DNA of 64,000 nt from NCBI GenBank assembly GCA_002749535.1, contig MZZL01000106.1, forward strand, positions 1 through 64,000, written 5' to 3'. Positions within the stretch are counted from its first letter, which is position 1, and the number at the start of each line of letters is the position of its first letter. Shown in pieces: positions 12,158 through 30,930 of this stretch. A model generated the notes under the pieces. That model had not been told where the DNA came from. It saw only the letters and a list, made by a program, of their open reading frames with translations, and did no database searches. This DNA comes from Apophysomyces variabilis (lineage: Eukaryota > Mucoromycota > Mucoromycetes > Mucorales > Mucoraceae). Position numbers and translations under genes: made by a program.

Positions 12158-12992
12158 ACCTTATTCCTTTCTGTAACTTGTATGTGCCAACAAAAAAATA
12201 TCCTGCAGATTTCCGCAATCATTATCCTGAATCTGAACATGTTTATTCAATCAAAAACGCCTTAGAATGCAGCTACCTCCTTCATTGATAAAGACAACTT
12301 CGAATGAAACAAAAACGTAATTTATTACCGTTCGTGCGACGTACAAGCGCAAAAGTACTACAGATAATAGAAGGCAGACATGTGGAGGGCACCTATTCAG
12401 AACATGCAATTTTAGATATAGTTAGACGTTGATGAAGTACATCAAAGTCCTGTGCTGCACGGTAAGTGAAGCCGTTATGCAAAACACCATTCTACCGCTC
12501 TGAACGTTCCACTAATATATCGCCTTTACACGTTGCATGGTTCAGCTCACTAATTTAAAGCAAAAGATGGAAGCAGTCTTTACAAGTATCTCCTGCTTCC
12601 AATGGGAGGTTTTCTCAGCGCATTCTTTTTTATGAACATTTGCAACTTTATAGGAAAGCTATTATTCTTCCTGCATTGGCCGTAGTGGAATGCTGAGTAA
12701 CCTGAGGTAATTGAAACCTGCAGCAGCATATGAGCCTAAGGTATTAGTTATTACCAGTCAACTGCAAAGAAGAGATATGAGCCTCGCCCATAGTATAGAA
12801 GGAGGGGTTGTAAGTCTTTTAGTTTGCTTGTTGTATTTTTCCAAGTACATTTTGGTCAAAGACTTGAAAGAACTCTCTCTAACGCGGATTGGCTTAGCTG
12901 AAAAATTCACCTGTCCATTAAATAAATGCTATGTACAATGCTAGACATACGATAACAAGTTAAGGGATACTATAGTCATTCTTCTATAGTTT
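12158..12992. other. Intergenic between AP-1 gamma and Fanzor-like A
   Basis: Probably contains the 3' flank of the AP-1 gamma gene and the 3' flank of the element on its right. No coding potential, no obvious terminal repeat; a 77-codon frame at 12711-12944 has no recognisable content. Confidence 0.45.
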
Positions 12993-15933
12993 TCAACTGG
13001 AAGCACGTCGTCGAAATTCTGGTGGTCTTTCATCCTTATTGCTCATCATGTATAAGAATACTTCTCGGATATTCATGGCAGCCATATGATCGCGGTTCCA
13101 GTATATTGCCGGGCATGATTCTTTCTGACAAACTAACACAGCATGTATTCCCGCGCCTTCTTGACCATTTGCATCCGGGCGTTCCTTGTTTCTTTGGAGG
13201 CTTTTTCCTTGCAACGTGGGCATATTTGTGCAGTTAAGTACTCATCAACCACAGAAACATAGGCTGGCGACTGTCCAACAAAAAAATTAGAAGTAGATAG
13301 CATGACCTTAAACATTACCTTTCTTCTAAAAGCTTGATGTTTTAATTCTTTAACTATCGCTTTCGTTGGGGCAGCCACCCGACCATGCATTGAGCCTGAA
13401 AAAGTCCCATTGCCATAAGCAATTATTATAGGCCCATTTCTTTCGTCTTGCTCGTCGTTGGGGCAATGAGCAACCCATTTCTTTTCATTCGGCTTTTTTC
13501 GATTCTGAGAACTGTACATGTTGTATTTTTTGCTATCACATAGGAGCCTCTTGGCTATTTCGGTTCTTCCTTTCTGTCTGCCGATGTATGTTTTGAATTT
13601 GAATTTGTTATACCTAGACTATCGTTACATAACAGGTAATATAACAGCAACCCTACCTCAGGTCTCTGCTATAGAATTCGGTAATCGTTTCGTAGTGTTG
13701 CATAACATATTTCACAGAGTCAGTGAGTTTCCGTAGCTCAGACGTTTTGAGAGACGGTATATCGTCGATCAACTTTTTGGCTTCAGGCTCGGCATCCATA
13801 TACTGTTTTCGCCTCTGGTTTGCACGATTATAACCACAGATGGAGTAGTACTCGATAGTTGTGCTTGTGCGAACTCGGTGCGGTGACGAAGGGTTGCCAT
13901 CCGCAGCCACAAACAGGCTTGAAACTCCTGGATCAACGCCCCAGATGACTGCATTATCGTATTTGCCTTTCAGATTGGCCGGAGTGAGAGGTTTCTTTTT
14001 AGGATCAAACGGTTCTCTGTACTTCTTGAATACGAATTCCACGTCCACCCCGTCAGTACGGATGACGTCCCTTCAAGCACTTTAATAATTCAACATATGG
14101 ATGCCATTGTCTTACCAGAACATTGTCTTTTCATTTTCTAGGCTTTCATAGGTAGGATAACCGATCTTGGCCATGTCAAACAAATAAAAGTACTCACGTC
14201 GAGTTTCCGAAGGGTTAACGGGCGTCTGATTGTCTCGTCTACCGGCTTGAAACAGAAGACGTGCCAATGCTTGATTGTCAATGGTAATGGGTCGCATCTG
14301 AAAGCTGTAAACGGGCAGAAGTGTAAACTTCCGGGTTCCCTTTGGATCAGTATATTTTTCCGGAGCGAACGTGTTGCTTTCAATGGCATCAATTGTTTCT
14401 TTGATAAATGCTTCAAGACTGGCCGTTTCGACTTCAGGGAGTGATTTAAATCTTTTTGGGAGCCGAAGCGAAGATTTTCTTCTGATTGCTTCTCAAACTG
14501 CATACTTGAGACTTGATCGAAGTCGCTTAAATAGTGGGTTCGTGTTTACCAGCTGAAAATGGGAAAAGGATCAATATACCGAAATTTAAGAAACCGCAAA
14601 GTTAACTTTACTTCTTCCACCATCCGGTGAACGTATGCTGTTGAAACATGTTTTTGTGGTTTGCCTTTGGTAATAGCAATTTTCTGCTCAAATCTCTTCA
14701 AGGCTTGAAATAACCAGGGCAAAAACAAATGAGGTTTGTGGCACTCAAAATATTCTCGTCAATGGTGGTTACACTAAATGTAGAGCAAACCAATTTCGGA
14801 TATGTCAATGATGCCTTGATTTTTATCAATTGATGTAGGCCATTGACAATCAATGTCGCATAGCTTATTGTACATGTACTCCGCCATAGTATTGCGATCT
14901 TTCACTGTGGACGATTCCCAGAAGGCTTCATCGTTCTTGTCGAACATGCAAATCAACAGATACTGCGTTGTCTTTTTCTTAAAGTTTGCGCAGACATGAT
15001 TGCGAATCGCCTCTTCGTATTCTTTGGCCGCACTTGAGACCAATGTCATGAATCCTTTCGACTTGAACTTGCTTTCTTGAAAATTACCAAGGGTCTCCTG
15101 GAAAGTGGCAAACGCGTTTTTCAGGCTTTCATCGGCATTATGTACTTCGCCTGCAATAAATGCGGAAAGTGTGTAGCACAGCTGATGGGTGATCGGCGGA
15201 ATCTCTTTTTGATTCGGAAAGTAGCTTTACGAAGTAAAGGTTGGCAAAGAGAGACCCAACATATGTCACGTCTCGCACATGCTTTACGCATTCTCTGACA
15301 TTTGCAACAAAGCTAGCGCTCCGGCAGGTGTTTGACAGCGATGCTTTGATTACTCGCGTTTGCTTAAAGTTTTTCGGAGGCTTCCTTTTTGTGGTAGGAT
15401 CTTTACACAATTTGCCTGTGCTTCTCTGATGATCGGTCCCTCCGCAAGTGGGACATCTTGACGCCTTGCCGCTTGACAACTTTTCCTGTACGCTTGCTTG
15501 TTGTAACTCTGCTTTTGCTTCATATTTTGCGCTTCTCTTTTCATACGCCTTTTCAGCCTTTTCAGCCTTGATCAGAGCTTTTGACTTCTTTACGGACGAT
15601 GGACCTTCGACAACCTGTAAGCAAGATACCGGAAGCGTGTGGAAAAGTTAAATACCTGCTTCAGGAATGCTTTCAGTGTATTTGTGAAGTGAACTCTCTG
15701 TCTCATCATCATCCTTTTGTGCGACATCGGCCCAGTCTATAAGCTTTTATTTTCCTTTCTTCTTTTTGGCAGTGGGGCCTACTTTGATCAAATCGCAATT
15801 TAGCTGCTAATATGCCATGGTCATAAAAGCATTACTGCTTACCTGAATGTGTTTTGCGTTGAATGACAATAGGCGGCTGGAAGTCATCATCCTCCTCTTC
15901 AATAGGTCTTTTGCGGGTTTTATGCTTATCCAT
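12993..15933 (-). pseudogene. Fanzor-like (eukaryotic TnpB/IS605 OrfB-type) nuclease, copy A, disrupted
   Basis: The reading starts about 15933 (MDKHKTRKRPIEEEDDDF) and is split by short introns. An N-terminal C..CGGTDHQRS..LC motif leads to a long helical region. A RuvC-like nuclease follows in three parts: WGVDPG (Asp codon 13932-13934), VVDEYLTAQICPRC (Glu codon 13241-13243, first zinc cysteines) and CPAIYWNRDHMAAMNI (Asp codon 13089-13091). That order, with a zinc ribbon between RuvC-II and RuvC-III, is diagnostic of TnpB/Fanzor, RNA-guided nucleases. Likely introns include one with GTAATG..GGACAG just before SPAYVSVVDEY. Defects: a TAA and frame change near 15,745, and a one-base frameshift between the ribbon and RuvC-III near 13,140, where the upstream frame stops. 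All three catalytic acids survive. It is probably a recent relic. Assignment to Fanzor1 rather than another OrfB family is from memory of Mucorales proteins. Confidence 0.7.
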
Positions 15934-18330
15934 TGTGGGATTGAAGAAAACTGAAAGAAGTGACAGCAAAATATGTCCGCAGCTTTCAGATATAGACCTC
16001 TATTTTCTTTTAACCGGTCACTCGCTGAAGAATACAATACTGATGTTAATTTGTTTGACTCGTGACATTATCCCACTCCTTCCTGTTTAACACCTTTCAG
16101 TCAAAGGAACACTCATATAGTGTTGGAACTTTTGCATATATCTTACCTAAACTTTTGATGAGTTGCATTAACTAATGTTTTGTCAACGCATATTTATTGG
16201 AAAAAGGGCATAAAATAGACTGAAGAGTGTCAGTATCTGAAAATGACATTCCGATGCGCCGAATATAGGCGATCTGACAGGTTAGTACACCAACGGCTAT
16301 ATCTGCCTCCAGAATGAAGCATAAGTCTATAATTAATGAGCGCGTACTATTAAAAAGAGAGAGAGCAATCTGAGAAGCTAGCTTACTAATGAAGCATAAC
16401 ACACTGACCAACTTTGAGACACAGCTTATGAGGCTGTAGCCTACCAGCATTAGCCCTGTGTTGATCTGCCATGGCTGACATCAGGAACAATCTGTGCTAA
16501 ATTACTTGCCCGCCTTAGTTCGCCATAAAAGATATTAGAACACGATTAACTAAATCATAATAGAGCATAGATTTCATTCATCCTATACAACTGTCGATGT
16601 TTTTGGAATATATAGGACGCCCAAGAATTCTCAGATGCATTACTTTCATCAATATCTCTGCTTAATAGCTTACAAAAACGCAGGTTTTCACTATCCTTCC
16701 TTCCAATAGACATAAAATAGGTATCAGTTACCGGCTTAGCCCTTGGGCATCATGAAAAGAAGAATACTTGCTGGCTACTGGTCTCGGCGCTTTGTGCCTC
16801 GCGTTCTAGGTAGTGGAAAGTACCCCTCGTGTAACGTACACCTCAAATTCTCATCACCCTCTCTCAGCTCGCCAGTGATCATTCTGATCCAAATCAATCC
16901 CCTTTTTTCTTCCAATCAAACACTCAGAACCTTAATTTTTCATCAATGATATCTTCAAATTCCCACTTTTTCGCCCAAGCAAAATGCGATGAGTTCCGAA
17001 ATTTAGGATGTTTCTTTAAAAAGTGTTTTCTTGTTAAAGAGCACTAAATGTTTCCCATAGTGAAGGGCTGAAGTGCCGCTCGTCAATTTCCTCTAAAGGC
17101 ATATCGGGAGATTTTCTCCAAACAGCTTGCATGGCGCTGAGCTTTTGAGTCGTACGCGGAAAAACTTTCCTCAGCAATTATGTTGATCTGAGAAACTGCT
17201 TGCATATTACGTGAAAAATTCAGTAGTAGTCTTCATCCATGGTAGCTATTCCAACACAAGCAAGTAGCTTTACATTGGATACCACGCAATAACCAGCAGG
17301 GACATTTCACCACCCAAAAATCGAGCGGCGGACTTTTTTCTTAGTTGAATCGGTCTTTGAGGGGAGCAAACAAAAGCTTACCGTAATTCTCCTTTCCACA
17401 TATGCTATCCTTTTACGGGGCAATACATGGATGTGAAGCAATTTTACTGGCTGTAACTGAAAAATTGTGTACACCTGGATATTACATGGACATTCTCACG
17501 TTTTATGAAACTAAACGATTAAGAGTTACCTCACGTACCAGATATACAGAAGGCTTCGGATTATCATTGAGACTGAAAAAAGTAAAAGCTAAGATAGGAT
17601 ACTTTCATCGACAGGTTCGCAAAATCACCATAGCAACCTAAGGACGAATTGACGTAGAAAAGCTTGATCGGAAGAATCAGTATTGTCCCTGTAGGGTAGA
17701 AGCTTTTCTTCTATATGCAACAGGGTATATTTGCCTTTCCATGATTCCCTAGTGGAAGAATACTCTTTCTTCTCCTGTCTGTCACAACAGTGAATAATGA
17801 GCTTATCAAATGAAAAGACCTGGGGCCCAAAAATTTTCCTCCGCGAAAACATCCACCGAATTGTTTTTTCTTCTTTTGCTCTTGCTTTCTCTCTTTGTGC
17901 CGGGCATTCTATACATTAGTTTCAACTCTTGTCATTCTGCTTTCCAGACATTCACACATCATTTTGAAATTGTCTGATCAACACCTGGTAAGTTCAGGAA
18001 AAGGGGGTGTGTTGGGTTGGAGAGTAATGGGATTCAATTCTCTCTATATTCTTGGATTGGGATGACGCGCAACGGACATAAGCGATGGACGTGATAAAAA
18101 AGTTGGCAGTCAACGAATTGGAAGGTGAAAAAAGAGGTGAAGCAAAACAAAAGAGAGACAGATACAAACTGACAGACAGAGAGAGAGTGTGTGTTGTGTG
18201 ATATGCTACGCAGATAGCTGGAAAGAGAGACAGTACTATTGGTACCGTATTCCTTATAGCTAAAACCAAAAAAGAGCACATTTTGTAGGGATAATTTTAA
18301 GTGACGCTGATCCAGATCGGAAGCAAAGCT
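15934..18330. other. Intergenic DNA with a repeat copy near 16.8 kb
   Basis: Holds the second copy of a 33-34 bp motif (about 16818-16850; the first is at 369-402) and short frames without recognisable content (17402-17641 plus, 17625-17852 minus). The repeat lies 0.9 kb upstream of Fanzor-like copy A and may mark an element end. Confidence 0.45.
16818..16850. repeat. Dispersed repeat motif, copy 2
   Basis: The block running from GTACCCCTCGTGTAACG to ACACCTCAAATTC is identical to 369-402, with one extra A at its left edge. Outside it, both copies have a nearby GCCCTTGGG. This points to a shared mobile-element segment. Confidence 0.75.
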
Positions 18331-18340
18331 TATATATAAG
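18331..18340 (+). promoter_or_regulatory. TATA box of the CHD gene
   Basis: TATATATAAG lies about 107 nt before the ATG at 18447, followed by an AC-rich leader. Good match to a fungal TATA element. Confidence 0.55.
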
Positions 18341-18446
18341 TGGGACTGCCACCTAAAAAGAAAACGAAACGAGACAACAAGTATACGAGTCTTCTTTCCT
18401 GATCAGCTGATTGCTGCAGATCGACGTTTACACCTACCTTGGGATC

Positions 18447-24576
<6,130 letters not shown>

Positions 24577-25270
24577 AAAGTTATTACATAAACTAAGAAA
24601 ATCAAATCTGTACAGAAGAGACCTGTTGCACTATTTTGCGCGTTTACCCGCATGATCATTATTTTTACTTTTCCTTTTCCAATCTTCAGAATCATGAAAA
24701 TCTTAGGACATTATCGTTCTTGAAGGAAGATAGCTGTTTCTGGTTTCTTTCTTATATTTTCGCATTAGCGAATATGTCTGTAACCCATTTTTATATGTAA
24801 GCTCAAGTCGGAGGAAGGTGATATAAGGCATGCACACTGTTTTTCATCTTCCCATGAAGGCCCTGCTTTAAAAGTGTAGCTTGCCATAGCATGCTATTGA
24901 GCTTAAGGGCTTGACCATCTATGGTACAGATACTCGAAGATTGGTTTCCGTGTGCTTTACATGCAACTAATATGCAGCTAAAGTGTATGTCCTTTGTTCC
25001 ACAGTGGATATCTCAGGTTATAAGGTTTGTGACAAAGTATTGACTCTTGTTTACCTCGGCGACCGGTGGAATTGATCAAAGGATGTTCAAGGAAAAGCAC
25101 ACAAGGATAATTCAGTATACCTAGAGGCGAGCGCGCATTCCCTCTTCAAAATATCCGACGTATTACCCAAATAAGCATTGATTGGTGGATGCTCAGGCCA
25201 GCGCATTAGCACGTTCATCCGCGAGAATCGGGCTGTTCTTTTACTTTGGAAAGTAAATTATCTGCCTACT
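24577..25270. other. Intergenic, no gene seen
   Basis: Separates the CHD stop from the ATG of the next plus-strand gene. No frame with recognisable content. Probably terminator of the first and promoter of the second. Confidence 0.5.
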
Positions 25271-28200
25271 ATGTCTAACATAGCTGTACAGAAGCAACAT
25301 AGTTTCTCCGTGCTCGATACGTTGCAAACCAGAAGATTGCTGAGTCTTCGTATAGAGGAAGAAACTTTTCTTTCGAATGAACCATTAGTGTATCACTGTC
25401 AGCGCCACAATCTGACAGTCGTTTGTGATCGTGATCAAATACGGTTGAGTTCATCTTTTAACGAAGTTAAGAAGGCAAGTATGTATATGTACGCGACTCT
25501 GCTTATAAGTTAATAATAGACATGGTCTCATCAACTGGGCGCTATCCATCAATTGACTCATTGTCCAGAGTCGTTGGGTAATAGCCGATGTTGTCTCATT
25601 GCAAAGACGGCAGGTGGCAAGATCTGGCATGTAGGCTGTCATGACTTAAAGTATGCAGAGTTAAGAAGATGTTTATTGCATTGGTTGACACAAAATATCG
25701 TAAATAGTGAAGATGCAAACCACAATGGGCTAGAGGATTTGGAGCAAATAGACATAGATGTGAGATCTGAAATTTGTACCTTGTCATTGCGTATATTCAT
25801 TCGTTTATTTGGCTTGAAATCTGACAGGAAGTTATCTGGATGCTGCCGGATGCTTCGAGCCAGCAATCAAACGTTTATCTATTTCATCCAAATCATTCCG
25901 TCTCCGTTTATCAATCATATGACAAGCCTGTCAAACAGCTCTTGAACCATCATCCACGCCCTGGAACGATAATATCGGGCCATTATGGTAGGAGTCATCA
26001 ATCATAATTGTCTGCAGGCTCAATTGGTTTCTATTTTTCGCGTGCAAAGTGGATTTCTCCAGTAACAACTTTGATCCTTTTCTATACGAATACTTCCATA
26101 TCCCACCGTGCGTATGAAAGAAAAGAAACAGGAGAAAATAGTTTATAGACGTATACTTGTCATTAGGTCCTCCGGCTTCGTCTACGGGTTGACATCTGGC
26201 GGAGTATGGTTTAGATCTGTGGAAACGATGGTGGACATGAAAATGCTTGATACGACGGTAAGGGGCGGTGTGAGGTTTGGAGTGATTAGGTTTTGACGAA
26301 AGACCTTGATCATCTTTATGTCGCTTCAGGAAGCAATACATTCTATTTTTCTTCTTGGTTTGTCTTCAGAAACGGCAATCCTGAACTCCATTGCTGTGTT
26401 GAGGTAAACAATTGCGATTTATCTAGTCGTAGCATGAACCACAGACTAGTGATATGGGGACGTTGCAAGTATATAAGAAAGCAATTCGCGATGGAAAACC
26501 TACTCTATGTCTTCAAGAGTTTCTACTACCATTCCCAGTTCGTCAAGCGATTGCTGTAGCGGTAACATGGATTGACCCTTTCTTTCCCGTACTTAATCGG
26601 TGAATACAGGGAAAAGTGCTAATGGTGTCATCTACACACGGCGAGTTGTTTCTTGTGGAATTAAAAACCAATTCAGGTAAAATACGTTTGTGCCGCCTTT
26701 GTAGATGGATACTGCAAACAAAAATGTAATACTTGGGCTTAGAGGGTGCGAACATCGTTTCGGAAGACAGCATTCGCGTCATACCAACTCGTATGAAAAT
26801 TCCTGCTAGCGTTTTGCACTTTTGCATTATGGATACGCAAGATCACAAAACCACGTTTCAAGCTCTTCTAGGTCTTGGTATGAGAGTGGAAGCTAAAATA
26901 GACCTTAAGTACGATTATAGTTATTGGCCTATTATTCTGTTATTTCTCAATAAGCAAATTGCTAGTGAACCATCGAGCGAATTACCCTTAGAATCTCATA
27001 GTTTGAAGTTATCGATTGAAGAAACGTTGAAAAAACTTTCTCAGTATGAAGAGACGCAAAAGCAGCTTGAAACACAACATGAGGTAGGCCTTTGCCTTTG
27101 TACGGTGGCAAACAATCGACATTAAAAAAATTAAATATCCTTTCACGTAGACGTTGAACAGCAAATTAGTTGCAATTAACCAAATTATTTACTCCTTGCG
27201 AAGCGCAAAAGGTCCAGACAATACTACGCTTTCTGACATGATTTGTTGCGAACTGCAACCGGTTGTAGTAGATGATACAATGACGTACATCACATCTGCT
27301 ACTGCTATGATAAAAATACATATAGCGTCTCAATGGGGTATCCACTGGGATGAATGGCAGGGTGAATCCACGTGGTTATTTGAACGAAGAGATCTAACTT
27401 AACAATAGTGCATGTGGATGTTGTTGAGCAACGAGGCCTTGCACAAGAAACTATTTCACTTGATGCTGGCAAGGAAGACACTTCCAAGGGAATGACATTC
27501 AATTTTTCGCTATCAGGATTAAACAGAGATTGCCACTGGTAGGCTTTATCCAATATCACCTGTCCATTATAGTCGAGGATACTGAAACATGACATAGGGA
27601 AAAACTTTTCGCACTAGATCTTAAAAAGACGCGATTACCAGTAGATGTGATGGTGAGCGTGTCTGCCATGATCCCTTCATCGACCACACAACAAGAACAA
27701 GGTAAATGCGTCAACACAGCACGTATGCATCTAACTTCATCTTCTTCAAAAGATCAATTTGTTTTTCCCATTTTTCATGCCATGTTAGACGATTTACATT
27801 TCATTAAACCATGTCCTGCCAGTATGCAAGCGAATATTAACCTATTACACTTCGCAAGACCGCTACGCATGGCACAGGAGTCCGTCTCTAGGAGGAAACG
27901 TTTAGCAACACATAACCGACGCCCTGTTCCTTGTTCGGGATTGGATGTTAATGGCGAGGATAAACAGGTAATAAGCGAGAAATTATGGTTGACATCTCCC
28001 TTTAATAAAAGAGTTTCATAGGGGCGATGGATGGATTTATCTGACACAGCCATCCAATTCGATCTGGCAAACAAGAAAGTATTATGGACCGAGGCCTATA
28101 GGTCAATACTGTCATGCCTATTAAAAGAAGGCCGGACAAGGTAAATCCTCGGTTACCTGTGAAGGTCATCGCATTAATTTATCTGTTTCCTAGCGAAGAA

Positions 28201-28917
28201 ATGAAGTCTATTTTGCAGTCCGCTGAAAAAGCCGTGTTTATTCTAGCGGCCTACCCGCAATTTCCAGTAGTTGTCACGATTGCAAGGGATGGTAAGATGA
28301 CAAAAAGAGACATTATCAATGTATAACTTGTTGTTTATGGTATGGTAAATAGATGCGATATCTACCCGCGTACATCTAAAAATTACGTGTCAAAACACTT
28401 ATGTCTTGCTCAGAGTTCAATCAGCGATTTTGGGTAGGCTTGAATCTAGAATGGTCATAGATACTATAAAGACAGAAGAGAGTTCACAGTTCATCGGGGG
28501 TAAGATGACGCTGATCGTCGACAGGAAAATAGAGAACTGAAGCCTTGTTCTAGGTGAATTTGGCAAGCTCCAGAAGAATCTGATATCTGCTATGATGGTC
28601 GCAGAGAAAAAAATGCAAAAAGACCAAGATATCCGGACTGACATCTCAGTAGCATTAGGACTAGCAGAGAAATTACATAGTAGCAGATCCATTGGATGGA
28701 TCATGTCTGATATTGAGGAGGACATTGTTAATGACCCTATGGTATTATAATTAACAGACTTATTGTACATAGGCAGCTTACTGGGATCAAAGTTTGGTTC
28801 ATTCTTTCATCCATATATAATGTGAACTTACAGGTCGATTTGCGGACAAATAGGACAACTGGCATGGGCGTAGAATCTTACTTCGAGCAGTATAGAAAAA
28901 CGCGTACAAACCAATAA
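25271..28917 (+). CDS. Unrecognised multi-exon protein
   Basis: I do not recognise this gene. A long chain of exons on the plus strand can be joined by GT..AG introns without stops in several places. It starts with MSNIAVQKQHSFSVLDT at 25271. After two introns come GNSRCCLIAKTAGGKIWHVG and EVIWMLPDASSQQSNVYLFH. Next come VLMVSSTHGELFLVELKTN, a short coiled coil (LKKLSQYEETQKQLETQHE) near 27.05 kb, and helical C-terminal exons (ISAMMVAEKKMQKDQ). The last exon ends KTRTNQ with TAA at 28915-28917. The beta-rich repeats with Gly-Lys-Ile-Trp and Ser-Thr-His-Gly-Glu-Leu in the first half suggest a propeller, the second half helices. A Fanconi core-like architecture (FANCB/FAAP100) crossed my mind but I cannot support it. 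Exon borders in 25.9-26.7 and 27.4-28.4 kb are uncertain. Confidence 0.5.
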
Positions 28918-30930
28918 AATAGTTTATTATTGTTATTATTCAATATTACAGTTTGCATAAGTTCATCGGCGAAATCATCGTGGATAATCAGATCCATAAC
29001 TTGACGTTGACAATAATGGATATCGAGAACCCTTCTGTTACAGATACTAAGTCGCCAGAGATATTTCCGGACTTGGTCAGTGCGCATCTGGGCACGAGCA
29101 GGGAAGTAGACAAACGTGAAACCATGGGTTGCGGAGAGGAGAGTGAACATTCTGGCAGCAGAAGTCTGTCTGTATTGTAATCGCTTAGGGTTCACATTAG
29201 TTGATGACGCGTGGAAAAATGCGATGCGCGTCGTATTTGACATCGTTTTGATGCATCGATCCTTGAGTTGAGCGTTTTTAGCTTGTTCTTATTACAGTGA
29301 AGCAATTGAGACGCTTGGAGCATCACAATCTTTTCACAATGGTCAAGGACGATTTCCTCGGCTTTCTTGTATGCTCTATATATTACTCTGTTATAAAAAA
29401 AATTGTAAGCGAGACAGCATTTAGCGCCTGTAATAGTCCGTACCGTAGCAACTCGTAAACATTGTCCGGGTCATTGGACAAACCAGCATATGAAATTATG
29501 CATAATCGATCATTATTTAGAGTTGATGGCAAGTAAACCAGCATATCCTGACCATCGCCGTTATATCCACTAAGCTAACCAATAGTGGTGCCTTTCCCTG
29601 CATCTCCACAATCGACTTGGTTGATAATGTCTTTGGAGATACGTAAACTCGCTTGCAAAAACATTGTTTTGCAGCTTGATGATCATTAATTGGAGCAATC
29701 GGATTCTTGTTTCATTTGTCTCCTGCGAAGGCGATTTTCTTGCGTAGCTGATAATTATCCCACCGTTGATACTGCTCTCTACGCGGCGTCTTAAAGATAA
29801 TGATGTCTCATTTAAGGCAATTACTCAGGACACGATGTCCGCTAGACCATAATAGGGAAAATGTCGTGCCGAGTTGTAAGGAGCTCTGAGTACTACACAA
29901 CATGTATTCTGACTCTCCGATACAAAAAGTGGAGCAAGGAACGTCATGTCATACTGTTCTATATGTAAATGAGCAAGAATAGTAGGAACAAGCTAAGTTT
30001 CGAGAGAGAAAGAAAACCAGAGCCCAAATGAATTGCAACCATTTTATCATCTAGATTAAGCGTGATGATATATGTATGTGTGATGTCAAACACAATAGTG
30101 AAATAGTCCCTCTAAATCTGTGGATGCATTATCTGATCTTCCTACGATAAATCAGAGTCCCACAAACATCTTTATACGGTTTGATCGCACTTGTACTTCA
30201 GTGATATAGATATCGTGTAGGACGAATATCCTCTTTACATGATATTGTGATATAGCGGATGTCGTGTCTTAGGTAATTCCCTTCATTTAACGCAGCCCAA
30301 CCTCACAATGCTGGTTTTCATTACAAGCAGGTGGCTACTTTTTTCTGCCATTTTTTGTTGACGGCAGGTAACACGTTCAGCAAAGTGATCATCGTCTAAC
30401 AGAAACCGTTTCGATTTCGGAGAAGGAAGAGTGGTTATATAGATGTAGTAGAAAACACTTTCATTTTCCGTGCATTAACCTACCCTGATAAATGACCAGC
30501 TCGCCAATTTTGTAGAACGCCCGACTGGAGATATGCTTATGGACCTATCCTAGGCCCATGCAAAAACAAAAAGACCTGCAACTTCAAAGTAGTATCTTCA
30601 ATCTGTCCCTCTTCCTGTGCGATGTGTGTTTATCCAAGACATTGTGTGATTATCCTTTGCTATTTCTTTTTCATCTGCAAAATAGTGAAACTCAGTCACT
30701 GGATCGTTATCTGTACTCTTGCTTCCAACTTCTCCCCAATGAGTAATTGTTAAAGACAATTACCAGCTGTGTCCAATTATGTTAAAAAGATTATACCTGA
30801 ATATGGGATCTTCGAGAGAAACTCCGAAAGAGGTTCCCGAAAAAGTGACCAAAAGCCACAGACTTCTGCAAACCCAAAAGGGCACTCGTTCCGTTCTCTC
30901 TCTCTTCTTGCGGGGAAGCTTGTTAGACAC
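28918..30930. other. Two kb of intergenic DNA, no gene seen
   Basis: Overlapping frames at 28878-29243 (minus) and 28953-29180 (plus) have no recognisable domain and no splice context. The remainder is AT-rich without open frames of note. No RNA gene was seen. Confidence 0.5.

Noticed and set aside
25271..28917. Assignment of the unknown gene to FANCB or FAAP100
   Set aside because: An initial resemblance in the N-terminal half depended on an exon border that proved wrong when the introns were re-read; no motif supports it.
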